The notes beneath the pieces are model-generated. The model had not been told where the DNA came from and searched no databases. It saw only the letters and a program-made list of their open reading frames with translations. A DNA stretch of 64,000 nucleotides from NCBI GenBank assembly GCA_038748365.1, contig JBCDIZ010000004.1, positions 1-64,000 on the forward strand, read 5' to 3'. Shown piece after piece: positions 44,926-53,827 of this stretch. The position numbers and the translations under genes are program-made. Within the stretch, counting starts at the first letter, position 1. Each line of letters begins with the position of its first letter. This DNA is from Alterisphingorhabdus sp038748365. Its GTDB lineage: Bacteria > Pseudomonadota > Alphaproteobacteria > Sphingomonadales > Sphingomonadaceae.

Positions 44926-45309
44926 ATCATATCCACCGCCGCTGGAAGCGCCATTTTAGCAGCACAAGGCGACGGAGGTAATACGACTTTCCGCTAAAAG
45001 GATATTCGGTGTAACAGGATTCGGGGGAGATTTGGTGGTGCCGCTTACGTGACTCGAACACGTGACCCCATCATTACGAATGATGTGCTCTACCAACTGA
45101 GCTAAAGCGGCTAACCGGTTGCGGCCTAGTGTGTCTGGGTGCTGGGCGAGGCCGTTACCAGCACCAGCCTTTATGCGCAAGTCCCTGCCGTCCGGGAGCT
45201 GCATTTCCTGTCCATTCGAGCAGCCTTCATCAATCTGTCCCGCTATTAACTCAGGATTTACTATATTGCGGCAAAAGGACGGTGACCAAGCATGTGCAGT
45301 GGGGCAGAT
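44926..45309. other. 384-bp gap holding the tRNA gene and two promoters
   Basis: Contains the DUF294 promoter region (left), tRNA-Thr (45036-45111) and the leader of the PAS gene (right). Apart from these I see no gene or strong hairpin. Confidence 0.5.
45036..45111 (-). tRNA. tRNA-Thr (anticodon CGT)
   Basis: On the minus strand the acceptor arms GCCGCTT and AAGCGGC pair perfectly, followed by A and an encoded CCA. The D-arm TAGCTCAGTTGGTAGAGCA and the T-arm with GTTCGAGTC are canonical. The anticodon stem CATCA/TGATG encloses TTCGTAA, so the anticodon is CGT, reading ACG (threonine). Length is 76 with CCA. Confidence 0.97.
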
Positions 45310-46842
45310 ATGGATAATCACCGCGATTTTGACCGATCAGGCGAAAGCGGCGCAGACTATAGCGATCAGGTAGCCGCTCATGATGATGCTATCGGCAGTG
45401 CCAGTGACGATGATGCCGTGATGGAGCGGGTGCATGAATTTGGCACCGATGAGCGGCGCATGCATGTCCGGGCTTATAATCACTGGGTGATGTTGCTTGG
45501 CGATAAATCCTATCCCTCGATTGATGATCTCGATCTCGAGGGACTCGATGATTTTGCCGAGAATAGCGTATTGCTGGATTTTACCTCTGGCATTGAAAAC
45601 CCCGCCATTTCCCATATCGGCTCTGCTGTAGCAGAGGAGTCCGGGGTTGGTGAGGATATCAGCTATGTCACCGAAATACCGGGCCGCTCCCTGCTGTCTC
45701 GGATTACCGATCATTATATGGAAATTATCGCCAATCAGGCCCCGATTGGCTTTGAAGCGGAATTTGTCAATCAGCGTGATGCGACGGTTCTTTATCGTGG
45801 CATATTGCTGCCTTTCTCCTCTGATGATGATAGTATTGATTTTGTTCTCGGCGTAATCAACTGGAAAACGCTGGCGGATCAGGCGAGCACCGATGAGCTT
45901 ATGCTTGAGGTGGAACAGGCGCTGGATGCACAGGCAGGCGTTGGCTTTGATACACCACTTTGGCCCGACAGTGTCGGCGAGCAGGATGCCGATCATCATT
46001 CTATCGATTTGCCCAATGTCGCCTTTGGGCGGCCAGTTGAGGGCGCGGATGCATTACTAAAGAAGCGAGGTTCGCCAACACCATCGGTGGAGTCGATACC
46101 TATTCGCCGTGATGCTCTGGCTTTTTCTGTGTCGGCATCTGCTGAATTGCTGCAGGACGAGGAACTGGATTTTGGTCTGACCGTGCCTCAGGATGAGGTG
46201 GTTGAACCCGAAGCTACTGAAAGCGAAGCTGCGGCGCCTGAAGCCGACGCCGCGCTTCAGGATTGGCTCGACCATGCGCGTGACCTGGCGCTCAAGGCGC
46301 AGCAATCAGAAGACCGCAGTCGCGCCGCGCTGTATCGTGCAATTGGCCGTGCCTATGATGTGTCCTTGGTGGCCAAGCGCGAGCCGGAGGCACTGGCTGA
46401 GATTCTCGATGATGCTGGTATCGTGCAGCAGGAACGTGCGCCAATGACACCGATTGTGAAGCTGGTGTTTGGCACGGATTATGACAAGACACGGCTTACT
46501 GAATATGCTGCCGCATTAAGCTATGCGCATCGCCAAGAGCTTTCACTCGGCGCGTTGCCTGAGTTTCTGGAAAGCTATGATGGCGGCCTTAAGGGCGTAG
46601 TGGGCGCAGAACGTCGTTTGCGTCGTCCTGATCTGGTTGGGGCTGATCCTGCACAGCGTCTCACAAATGCCTACACTTTGCTGCGTGAGGCTCCAGAACT
46701 GCCGTTGGAAAATGTCGATTCAGGAGATAGTGAATTTGCTGTTCTGGTGGCGCGTCGCGATGCGTCGGGCAAGATGATTATTGTCGCTGCATTGGCTGAC
46801 GATAAGGTCACCGATCATGTGGTGCGCAAGGTTGCTGGTTGA
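45310..46842 (+). CDS. PAS domain-containing protein
   Basis: A 510-residue soluble acidic protein. Residues 40-180 form a PAS-type fold (HWVMLLGDKSYPSIDDLDLE, then ILLPFSSDDDSIDFVLGVINWK), the pattern of sphingomonad PAS_5-like proteins. The rest includes a low-complexity acidic hinge (EPEATESEAAAPEADAA) and a helical region without recognised enzymatic motifs. No kinase, GGDEF or EAL domain is present. ATG 45310 has GGGGC upstream; ATG 45292 is an alternative. It lies upstream of the glutamate dehydrogenase on the same strand with a 181-bp gap. The role is unknown. Confidence 0.68.
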   Translation: MDNHRDFDRSGESGADYSDQVAAHDDAIGSASDDDAVMERVHEFGTDERRMHVRAYNHWVMLLGDKSYPSIDDLDLEGLDDFAENSVLLDFTSGIENPAISHIGSAVAEESGVGEDISYVTEIPGRSLLSRITDHYMEIIANQAPIGFEAEFVNQRDATVLYRGILLPFSSDDDSIDFVLGVINWKTLADQASTDELMLEVEQALDAQAGVGFDTPLWPDSVGEQDADHHSIDLPNVAFGRPVEGADALLKKRGSPTPSVESIPIRRDALAFSVSASAELLQDEELDFGLTVPQDEVVEPEATESEAAAPEADAALQDWLDHARDLALKAQQSEDRSRAALYRAIGRAYDVSLVAKREPEALAEILDDAGIVQQERAPMTPIVKLVFGTDYDKTRLTEYAAALSYAHRQELSLGALPEFLESYDGGLKGVVGAERRLRRPDLVGADPAQRLTNAYTLLREAPELPLENVDSGDSEFAVLVARRDASGKMIIVAALADDKVTDHVVRKVAG

Positions 46843-47023
46843 GTTTGAAAACAACATATCATTTGCGACCAATGCTGCACCAGAAAACTGCGGTAAAATA
46901 CTGATCTTGTGATATTTTGTTTCATGACTGTCATACGTGCTTGAGGTCAGTTGAGAAAAGGCGCATAGGGCGCTTTAGGTTAAGACCCTTGGACCACTTC
47001 AGACCGCCGAAGGCTTTCTCCCC

Positions 47024-50000
47024 ATGTCCCATGCCATCTCTGACGATGCTTCCCTTTCCACCACTGCCGACACCCAGCCAAATGATGCCTTGCTAGGCGC
47101 TTTGCAGGACGCTTTTTCGCAAGGCGCTTTGCCAGGAGAGAATGACGGTTTCAACGATGACGCTTCTCGCGAAGCAGCACAATTTGCGCTGACAACGATG
47201 ATGCATCGTGAGCGCGCCAAGCCGGCCATTGCTATTGATACGGCTGCGGGTGCCGATGGCCGTCGCACGATGCGGATGGCTGTTATTAATCGCGACATGC
47301 CGTTTCTGGTCGACTCGATTGCCAATGAGGTTAGTGCTGCAGGGCTGGATGTGTATCGGATTATCCACCCGGTACTGTCTGTCCGCCGCGATGATGATGG
47401 TAAGCTGACCGAGATCATGCCGCGCGATGCATCGGGGGAACGGCAGGAATCGATCGTCTATATTGAGATGGAGCGCGCCGATGCCAAGGTGCGGCGCCAG
47501 CTGCACGACGCGGTGGAGCAGATGCTCGCTGACGTTCGCGCAACGGTGCAGGACTGGCCGCTCTTGCAGCATGCCATGTCTGCCGATGCCGAGAATATTG
47601 CTGACCCTGAAGGCGCGGCGCTGCTCCGCTGGTTCATTGATCGCAATATGACTCAGCTGGCGCATCATATCTGGGATCTCGACGGTAGCATTCGTGATGC
47701 CAAAGGCTTTGTTCGGGTATCATCCGAGCCTGTACTTGCCGAGGCCAATTATCGCAAAGCGGTGCAATGGTTTGAAAATGGTGGCTCGGTGCCACTGATC
47801 GTCAAGTCCAACAGACTTTCGACGGTGCATCGCCGGGTGCCCATGGACCTTGTTATCCTTCCACTACGCGTGGATGGCAAGATTACCGGCCTTTCGGTGC
47901 ATTGTGGTATCTGGACCAGTGCCGCTTTGGTCACCGCGCCGGACAAGGTGCCGCTGCTGCGTGCGCATCTGAAGACGATCAACGACAAATACGGCTTTGA
48001 CTCTTCTGGCCATGCCGGCAAAGCCTTGGCTCATGCGCTGACGTCACTGCCACACGATTTGCTGATTACCTTTCGCACCGAAGATATAGAGCGAGCTGCG
48101 CTGACTTTTATGTCGCTGGCTGATCGGCCCCGGCCCAAGCTGATTACGATAGAATCCTCGCTGGAACGGCATTTGTTCGCTTTTGCTTGGCTGCCGCGCG
48201 ATGAGGTTTCGACCGGCCGTCGCATCGCGATTGAGAAAATGCTCAACGATGCCGCTAATGCCAAGACACTGAGCTGGACCATATCGCTGGAAGACGGTCA
48301 GGTGGCGATGCTGCGCTATGTGCTCGATTTGCGGGACAATGGTCGTGTCCCCGACGGCGAGAAGCTCGATGCGCAGTTGAAGGATATGGTGCGTGGTTGG
48401 TTGCCTGAGGTAGAGAATGCGCTTGGCGATCTCGGTGATGAAAGCCGTGCTGCGGCGCTGGCGAGTCGCTATGCCGAGGCGTTCCCGGCAAGTTACCGCA
48501 TCGAATGCGGCGCGAAGGAAGCGGCGACCGATATCTTGCGACTGTATGCGCTTAACGAGCAAAATCGTCGTTCGGCGCGGCTTTATGCGGTCTCTGATGA
48601 CGCTAGCAATGGCCTGCACCTCAAGCTCTATAATGTGCGCGGTTCCATTGCGCTGTCCGAAGCGGTGCCGGTGCTTGAGCATTTCGGTTTTGATGTGGCC
48701 GAAGAGGTGCCGACGCCGCTGGCCGATGGTGAGCTTGGCTATATCCATGATTTCACTCTCGTTGCGCAAGGCATGGTCAAGCCCGAGACGATATTAGAGC
48801 GTGCGCAACTGCTCGAAGAGGCTATTGCCAATGTGCTCGATGGCCGCGCTGAGGATGATGGCTTTAACCAGCTGATCACCATCAATGGCTTGACCGCCGA
48901 CGATGTGATCCTGTTGCGCGCATGGTTCCGCTATCTGCGCCAGACCGGTATGCCTTACGGCCTTGGTACCTTTGTCGATGCGCTGCGCGATGCGCCGCAG
49001 GTGACCAGCGCGCTGATGGTGCTGTTCCGTGCCCGGCATGATCCGGCTTTTGATAAGGACCGGGAAAAAGCGGAGGAACTGGCGCAGCGTGCAATCCGGA
49101 GCGGGCTTACGCAGGTGTCGGCTATTGATGATGACCGGCTGTTGCGTTTGCTACGTGATCTGATCCTCGCGATCCTGCGCACCAATGCCTTTTCATCGGG
49201 TAATAATGCGGTTTTGGCTTTCAAAATTGAAAGCGCCAAAGTTCCGGGGCTGCCCAAGCCGCTGCCCTGGCGCGAGATCTTTGTGTACGCGCCTAGCGTT
49301 GAAGGCGTGCATTTGCGCGCCGGTGCCGTGGCACGCGGCGGTTTGCGTTGGTCCGACCGGCGCGATGATTTTCGCACCGAGATTCTGGGCCTGATGAAAG
49401 CGCAGCGCGTTAAAAATGCGGTGATTGTGCCAACCGGTGCCAAGGGCGGCTTCTTCGCCAAATCACTCCCCGATCCGGCACGCGACCGCGATGCCTGGGC
49501 TGCGGCGGGTAAAGAGGCGTATAAGAAATTTATCCGCTCACTGCTTTCGATCACCGACAATATTGTCGATGGTGAGGTGATCCACCCCGAAGGGGTTTAT
49601 GTCCGCGATGGCGTGGATCCTTATTTCGTGGTCGCCGCCGACAAAGGCACCGCGACCTTTTCTGACACCGCCAATGGCATTGCCGAGGAAGCCGGTTTCT
49701 GGCTTGGTGACGCCTTCGCCAGCGGTGGCAGCCAGGGCTATGACCATAAGGCCATGGGTATCACCGCGCGCGGTGCCTGGGTCTCGGTGCAGCGGCATTT
49801 TCTGGAAATGGGCGTGGATGTGCAGAGCCAGCCGGTGAATGTCATTGGTTGCGGCGATATGTCGGGCGATGTCTTCGGCAATGGCATGCTGCTCTCCAAG
49901 GCGATCAAGCTGGTCGCCGCTTTTGACCATCGCAATATCTTTATCGATCCGGATCCTGATCCGGCAAAAAGCTGGGATGAGCGCAAGCGGCTGTTTGATC

Positions 50001-51709
50001 TGCCGCGCTCCAGCTGGGAGGATTATGATCCCAAGCTGATTTCCAAGGGCGGGGCAGTGTTCTCACGCTCGCAAAAGTCGTTGACGCTAACGCCGGAAAT
50101 ACAGACGCTATTGGGTCTGGATCAGGACGAGATTGAGCCCGATGCGCTGATCACCGCCATACTCAAGTCCGATTCTGATTTGCTATGGTTTGGCGGTATC
50201 GGCACCTATATCAAGGCAGCGCATGAGAATAATCTCGACGTTGGTGATCCCACCAATGATGTGTTGCGGGTCAATGCCGAAGACCTGCGCTGCAAGGTGA
50301 TAGGCGAGGGCGCCAATCTCGGCATTACCCAGGCAGGCCGCATCGCCTTTTCGCTCGAAGGCGGTCGGGTCAATACCGACTTTATCGACAACAGCGCTGG
50401 TGTTGATTGCTCGGACAATGAGGTCAATATCAAGATCGCGCTGGGGCAGGCAGTCCGCGCCGGGGCGCTGTCCACCGAGGATCGCAATAGCCTGCTGGAA
50501 AGCATGACCGATGCGGTTGCCGATCTGGTGCTGGCGGATAACCGTTTTCAGGCGCTTGGCCTGTCCATCGCAGAGAGCGGCGGTGCCGATGCGCTGCCTT
50601 CCTATATCCGGCTGATTGAATCTTTTGAGGAAATGGGTCGTCTTGACCGCGAGGTTGAGGGTATTGCCGATAATGACACGCTGAAGCGCCGTATCACCGA
50701 TGATCAAGGCCTGACCCGGCCCGAACTGGCGGTGCTGCTGTCGACCGCCAAGCTTAGCCTGCAGGATGCGATCGAAGCCAGCCCGATTGCCGATGATCCG
50801 TCAATGGAGCCCGAACTGCTCGCTGCCTTCCCCGAGGCGATGCAACAGGATTTCGCTGACCAGATTACCGGCCACCAACTGCGCAAGGAGCTTATTGCCA
50901 CTAAGGTCGCCAATCGCATCATCAACCGGCTGGGCATCATTCACCCTATGGAGCTGGCCGAAGAAGAAGGCTGTTCGCTAGGCCATATCGCCATCGCCTT
51001 TGTAGCGGCGGAACGGCTGTTCGATATGACCAACTTCTGGGAGAAGCTGGACACAGCGGTGATGGATGAACAGGTACGGTTGATGTTGTTTGATCGCGCG
51101 GCATTGGCTTTGCGTTCGCAGATGGCGGATATCGTGCGTCAGACCAGTGCAACAACATTGCCGGGTACGATTGTCGACCAGTTCGCTGTGCCAGTGGCTA
51201 AACTCTTCGATAAGGTGGACGAACTGCTCAGCGATGAAGCCCGAAGCCAGCACCATGATCTGGAAGAGGCACTGCGCAGTGAAGGTGCGCCCCAAGAGCT
51301 GGCCGAAATGATTGCTGGCCTGTTCAAGATGGACGGTGCCGTAGGCCTGTCCCAATTGTCGCTTCAGTCGGGCATTGCACCAGATGTTGTGACCAAGGCT
51401 TTTTCCAATCTCGGTTCCGCTCTGTCACTCGACTGGGTACAGATGACCGCAGCGCGTATGAGCCCTACCGACCCATGGGAGCGATTGCTTGTCTCCGGCA
51501 TGGCCCGCGATTTTCAGCAAATGCGCCGTGATTTTCTCGCCGTGGCCGATGATCCAGTGGCGCATGTGCAAAACTGGACCGAAGCCAATGCCGACCGCAT
51601 TACCCAGTTTCGCCGCTTGGTAAAACGCGCCCAACTCTCGGTCCCGCCCAGTGTCTCCATGCTGGCACAAATCGCCAATCAGGCGCGGATGTTGTTGAAG
51701 CGAGGGTAG
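47024..51709 (+). CDS. gdhB: NAD-specific glutamate dehydrogenase, large (GDH-180 type)
   Basis: A 1561-residue enzyme that deaminates glutamate to 2-oxoglutarate with NAD. An N-terminal regulatory region of about 700 residues (ACT-like repeats) precedes the catalytic core, which has PTGAKGGFFAK (substrate lysine), HPEGVYVRDGVDPYFVVAAD, ASGGSQGYDHKAMGITARGA and the nucleotide-binding NVIGCGDMSGDVFGNG. A C-terminal helical domain closes the protein. Length fits the 170-180 kDa group seen in Caulobacter and Pseudomonas. It is a single gene, converging with the CPBP gene 16 bp away. It feeds amino-acid carbon into the TCA cycle. Confidence 0.96.
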   Translation: MSHAISDDASLSTTADTQPNDALLGALQDAFSQGALPGENDGFNDDASREAAQFALTTMMHRERAKPAIAIDTAAGADGRRTMRMAVINRDMPFLVDSIANEVSAAGLDVYRIIHPVLSVRRDDDGKLTEIMPRDASGERQESIVYIEMERADAKVRRQLHDAVEQMLADVRATVQDWPLLQHAMSADAENIADPEGAALLRWFIDRNMTQLAHHIWDLDGSIRDAKGFVRVSSEPVLAEANYRKAVQWFENGGSVPLIVKSNRLSTVHRRVPMDLVILPLRVDGKITGLSVHCGIWTSAALVTAPDKVPLLRAHLKTINDKYGFDSSGHAGKALAHALTSLPHDLLITFRTEDIERAALTFMSLADRPRPKLITIESSLERHLFAFAWLPRDEVSTGRRIAIEKMLNDAANAKTLSWTISLEDGQVAMLRYVLDLRDNGRVPDGEKLDAQLKDMVRGWLPEVENALGDLGDESRAAALASRYAEAFPASYRIECGAKEAATDILRLYALNEQNRRSARLYAVSDDASNGLHLKLYNVRGSIALSEAVPVLEHFGFDVAEEVPTPLADGELGYIHDFTLVAQGMVKPETILERAQLLEEAIANVLDGRAEDDGFNQLITINGLTADDVILLRAWFRYLRQTGMPYGLGTFVDALRDAPQVTSALMVLFRARHDPAFDKDREKAEELAQRAIRSGLTQVSAIDDDRLLRLLRDLILAILRTNAFSSGNNAVLAFKIESAKVPGLPKPLPWREIFVYAPSVEGVHLRAGAVARGGLRWSDRRDDFRTEILGLMKAQRVKNAVIVPTGAKGGFFAKSLPDPARDRDAWAAAGKEAYKKFIRSLLSITDNIVDGEVIHPEGVYVRDGVDPYFVVAADKGTATFSDTANGIAEEAGFWLGDAFASGGSQGYDHKAMGITARGAWVSVQRHFLEMGVDVQSQPVNVIGCGDMSGDVFGNGMLLSKAIKLVAAFDHRNIFIDPDPDPAKSWDERKRLFDLPRSSWEDYDPKLISKGGAVFSRSQKSLTLTPEIQTLLGLDQDEIEPDALITAILKSDSDLLWFGGIGTYIKAAHENNLDVGDPTNDVLRVNAEDLRCKVIGEGANLGITQAGRIAFSLEGGRVNTDFIDNSAGVDCSDNEVNIKIALGQAVRAGALSTEDRNSLLESMTDAVADLVLADNRFQALGLSIAESGGADALPSYIRLIESFEEMGRLDREVEGIADNDTLKRRITDDQGLTRPELAVLLSTAKLSLQDAIEASPIADDPSMEPELLAAFPEAMQQDFADQITGHQLRKELIATKVANRIINRLGIIHPMELAEEEGCSLGHIAIAFVAAERLFDMTNFWEKLDTAVMDEQVRLMLFDRAALALRSQMADIVRQTSATTLPGTIVDQFAVPVAKLFDKVDELLSDEARSQHHDLEEALRSEGAPQELAEMIAGLFKMDGAVGLSQLSLQSGIAPDVVTKAFSNLGSALSLDWVQMTAARMSPTDPWERLLVSGMARDFQQMRRDFLAVADDPVAHVQNWTEANADRITQFRRLVKRAQLSVPPSVSMLAQIANQARMLLKRG

Positions 51710-51725
51710 TTTGTGCGCTTAGAGG

Positions 51726-52442
51726 CTAGTTGCTAATTCCCAAATAGCGCAATGTCTGCGCCAGTGAGTTAATAGCGCCATGGGCGAATATAAGCGGCAG
51801 AATATTTTTGCGGCCAACCCAGATATAGATCAGGGCGAACGCTAAGCCGGCTGCTCCGGTGACGAGCGCACCATATATGCCCTGATAATAATAGTGCCGA
51901 TAGCCAAAGAAGATGGACGAGAACAGCGCTGCGATAAGGTCTGCTCTCAGCCCGCCGCTTAGAAAAGTGCTTGATCGGTCGATAATAAAGGCTCTGAACA
52001 GCAATTCCTCAAAGAATGAGCCATGCGTCCAGACCAGAGCCATCATCCCGATATAAGCCCAGAAATTGCCTTCCACATGGTCAAAGCGACCACTGGTACC
52101 GACATCTTCAAAGAACTGGCTGGCAACAAACTGCATGGACCCTACGGCAACGAGAAAAGCAACTATGGATAGAAGCGTTAAAGCAGCCACTTTCCACCAG
52201 CTTTCAGGCCATTTGAAACCCAGCGCCTTCCAGCCTGAACCTCGGCGCCATAGCAGATAGGTCGCGACTATCATCGCACTGGTTGTCGAAGCGGGGCCAG
52301 CATAGAGGTAAGTGAACGGCAGAAGCGACTGCTTTACGCCAACCAGCACCGCCATGACGATCAGCAAATCGCCAAGCGCGCCAAAATGCCATCGGCCAGT
52401 TTTCTCTTGTGGTGTTTCGATAGGCTGTATTTCTGCAAGCAA
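51726..52442 (-). CDS. CPBP-family intramembrane metalloprotease
   Basis: A 238-residue membrane protein of about seven helices. The three CPBP (Abi) motifs are intact: FFEELLFR (EExxxR), FFGYRHYYYQ (FxxxH) and FAHGAINSL (HxxxN), so it should be active on a membrane substrate. The first codon is TTG, with GAAAGGG 7-8 bases upstream. The 16-bp-arm palindrome at 52457-52496 ends directly at that ribosome site and overlaps a possible promoter (TTGCAA, 17 bp, TAATTA on the minus strand). The target is unknown. It follows the efflux operon on the same strand and appears to share its operator type. Confidence 0.9.
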   Translation of the reverse strand: MLAEIQPIETPQEKTGRWHFGALGDLLIVMAVLVGVKQSLLPFTYLYAGPASTTSAMIVATYLLWRRGSGWKALGFKWPESWWKVAALTLLSIVAFLVAVGSMQFVASQFFEDVGTSGRFDHVEGNFWAYIGMMALVWTHGSFFEELLFRAFIIDRSSTFLSGGLRADLIAALFSSIFFGYRHYYYQGIYGALVTGAAGLAFALIYIWVGRKNILPLIFAHGAINSLAQTLRYLGISN

Positions 52443-52456
52443 GGCGAGGCCCTTTC

Positions 52457-52496
52457 ACAAATCAGGTGTATTGTTTAATTAATACACCTGATTTGT
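52457..52496. promoter_or_regulatory. Perfect palindromic operator upstream of the CPBP gene
   Basis: ACAAATCAGGTGTATT (52457-52472) and AATACACCTGATTTGT (52481-52496) are perfect inverted repeats of 16 bp with an 8-base spacer, GTTTAATT. No U-run follows on either strand, so it is not a terminator. It overlaps the predicted -10/-35 region of the CPBP gene. Its core GGTGTATT-N8-AATACACC recurs at 58379 before the efflux operon. Confidence 0.75.
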
Positions 52497-52522
52497 CTTT
52501 GCAAGCCGTTGTTTCAAATTAC

Positions 52523-53827
52523 CTAAAAGGACTTCGCCAGTTGCAATATACCGTGGATTGTCAGCCCCACCAGACCGCCAACCAGCGTTCCGTTGATGCG
52601 GATAAATTGCAAGTCACGGCCTACGGCACCTTCTACGCGGGCCGTCAGCGTGCTGGCATCCCAGCCGCGGACGGTTTCCGAGATCAGCCGCACTATCTGG
52701 TCGCCATAACGGGTAGCGACGCCGACCAGTGTTCGTCGGGAAAAGCGGTTGACCTGAATCTGCAACTCGCCCTCCTGCATCAAGGCCTCGCCTACCTGTT
52801 CGAGGCTCTGGCTGAACTGGCCCGAGAGTGAACGGTCGGGGTCGCGCGCGGCCGTGAGCAGGGCATTGCGGCCGCGTTCCCACAAGCCATCAATCCAGCG
52901 ACCCATGGCAGGGTTGGAGATAACCTCGGCTTTGATATCGGCAACACGCTGATGCATTTTCGGGTCATTGATCAGGTCATCGGCCAACGTCGCCAGCCCT
53001 TCCTCTACCTTTTCGCGCAAAGGGTGTTCCGGGTCTTTGGCAACCTCTGTAAGCAGCTTGTACAGGCCATCAACGACAGCATTGGCCAGCCTGTCATCCA
53101 GCCCGGTCCAGCGCATGATGGTGCTGGCCTTTTCATGCACCATGTCGCGGATCAGATGCTCATTGGCCTCAAGCGTGCGCGCGCCCCAGAGGATGAAGCT
53201 GTCAATCAGCGGGCGGTGGCGGCCATCGGCGATCGAGGCTTTCAAAATCTGACCGAGCAAAGGCGCGATCTGCAATGTTGTCAATTGCTTACGCAGTGCG
53301 CTTTTGACGATGCCACCCAGCTTGTCATTATCCAGCGACTCCATCACATCGGCAAACAGGCTCGAAAGCCCCAGCCGCATCGCGCTTTCGCCGCCAATAC
53401 CATCCGAGCCATCTCTCTCATGCTCGCGGATCAAAAACCGCCCGGCAGCTGCGGCGACATTCATATTGCGCATCCGCCGCGCCATCACCTTGGGGATCAG
53501 AAAGTTGCTGCGCAGAAACGCCGCCATGGTGGTGGCGATGCGGTCCTTGTTATTAGGGATGATCGCGGTATGCGGAATGGGCAGGCCGAGCGGGTGGCGG
53601 AACAGCGCGGTGACCGCGAACCAGTCCGCGAGCCCACCGACCAGAGCAGCCTCTGAAAAGGCGACGACATAGCCCCAAGCGGGATGCTGCGCTTCCAGTT
53701 GTAATGCGCCGATAAAGATCAGCGCCATTAGCAATAGCAAAGACGTCGCGACGATACGCATGCGCCGAGCACGGTCAGGCTGACCTGTCATGATTACGCC
53801 ATTGCTATGCTGCTGCCCCGTTGTCAC
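52523..53827 (-). CDS. DUF445 (YjiN-like) membrane protein
   Basis: A 434-residue protein with two N-terminal helices (RIVATSLLLLMALIFIGAL and the GYVVAFSEAALVGGLADWFAV segment), a large helical domain and a C-terminal hydrophobic hairpin (INGTLVGGLVGLTIHGILQL). GGLADWFAVTALFRHPLG is the DUF445 signature. GTG 53827 overlaps the RND stop by 4 bp (GTGA), so it is coupled to the pump; ATG 53791 is an alternative. The function of DUF445 proteins is not well defined. Confidence 0.88.
   Translation of the reverse strand: MTTGQQHSNGVIMTGQPDRARRMRIVATSLLLLMALIFIGALQLEAQHPAWGYVVAFSEAALVGGLADWFAVTALFRHPLGLPIPHTAIIPNNKDRIATTMAAFLRSNFLIPKVMARRMRNMNVAAAAGRFLIREHERDGSDGIGGESAMRLGLSSLFADVMESLDNDKLGGIVKSALRKQLTTLQIAPLLGQILKASIADGRHRPLIDSFILWGARTLEANEHLIRDMVHEKASTIMRWTGLDDRLANAVVDGLYKLLTEVAKDPEHPLREKVEEGLATLADDLINDPKMHQRVADIKAEVISNPAMGRWIDGLWERGRNALLTAARDPDRSLSGQFSQSLEQVGEALMQEGELQIQVNRFSRRTLVGVATRYGDQIVRLISETVRGWDASTLTARVEGAVGRDLQFIRINGTLVGGLVGLTIHGILQLAKSF

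Noticed and set aside
45337..45999. A 220-codon open frame antisense to the PAS gene
   Set aside because: No domain, composition typical of a reverse-complement frame, and the sense frame encodes a recognisable PAS fold.
52457..52496. Intrinsic terminator for the DUF445 gene
   Set aside because: The stem is AT-rich and no U-run follows on either strand; the repeated half-site at 58379 points to a protein-binding site.
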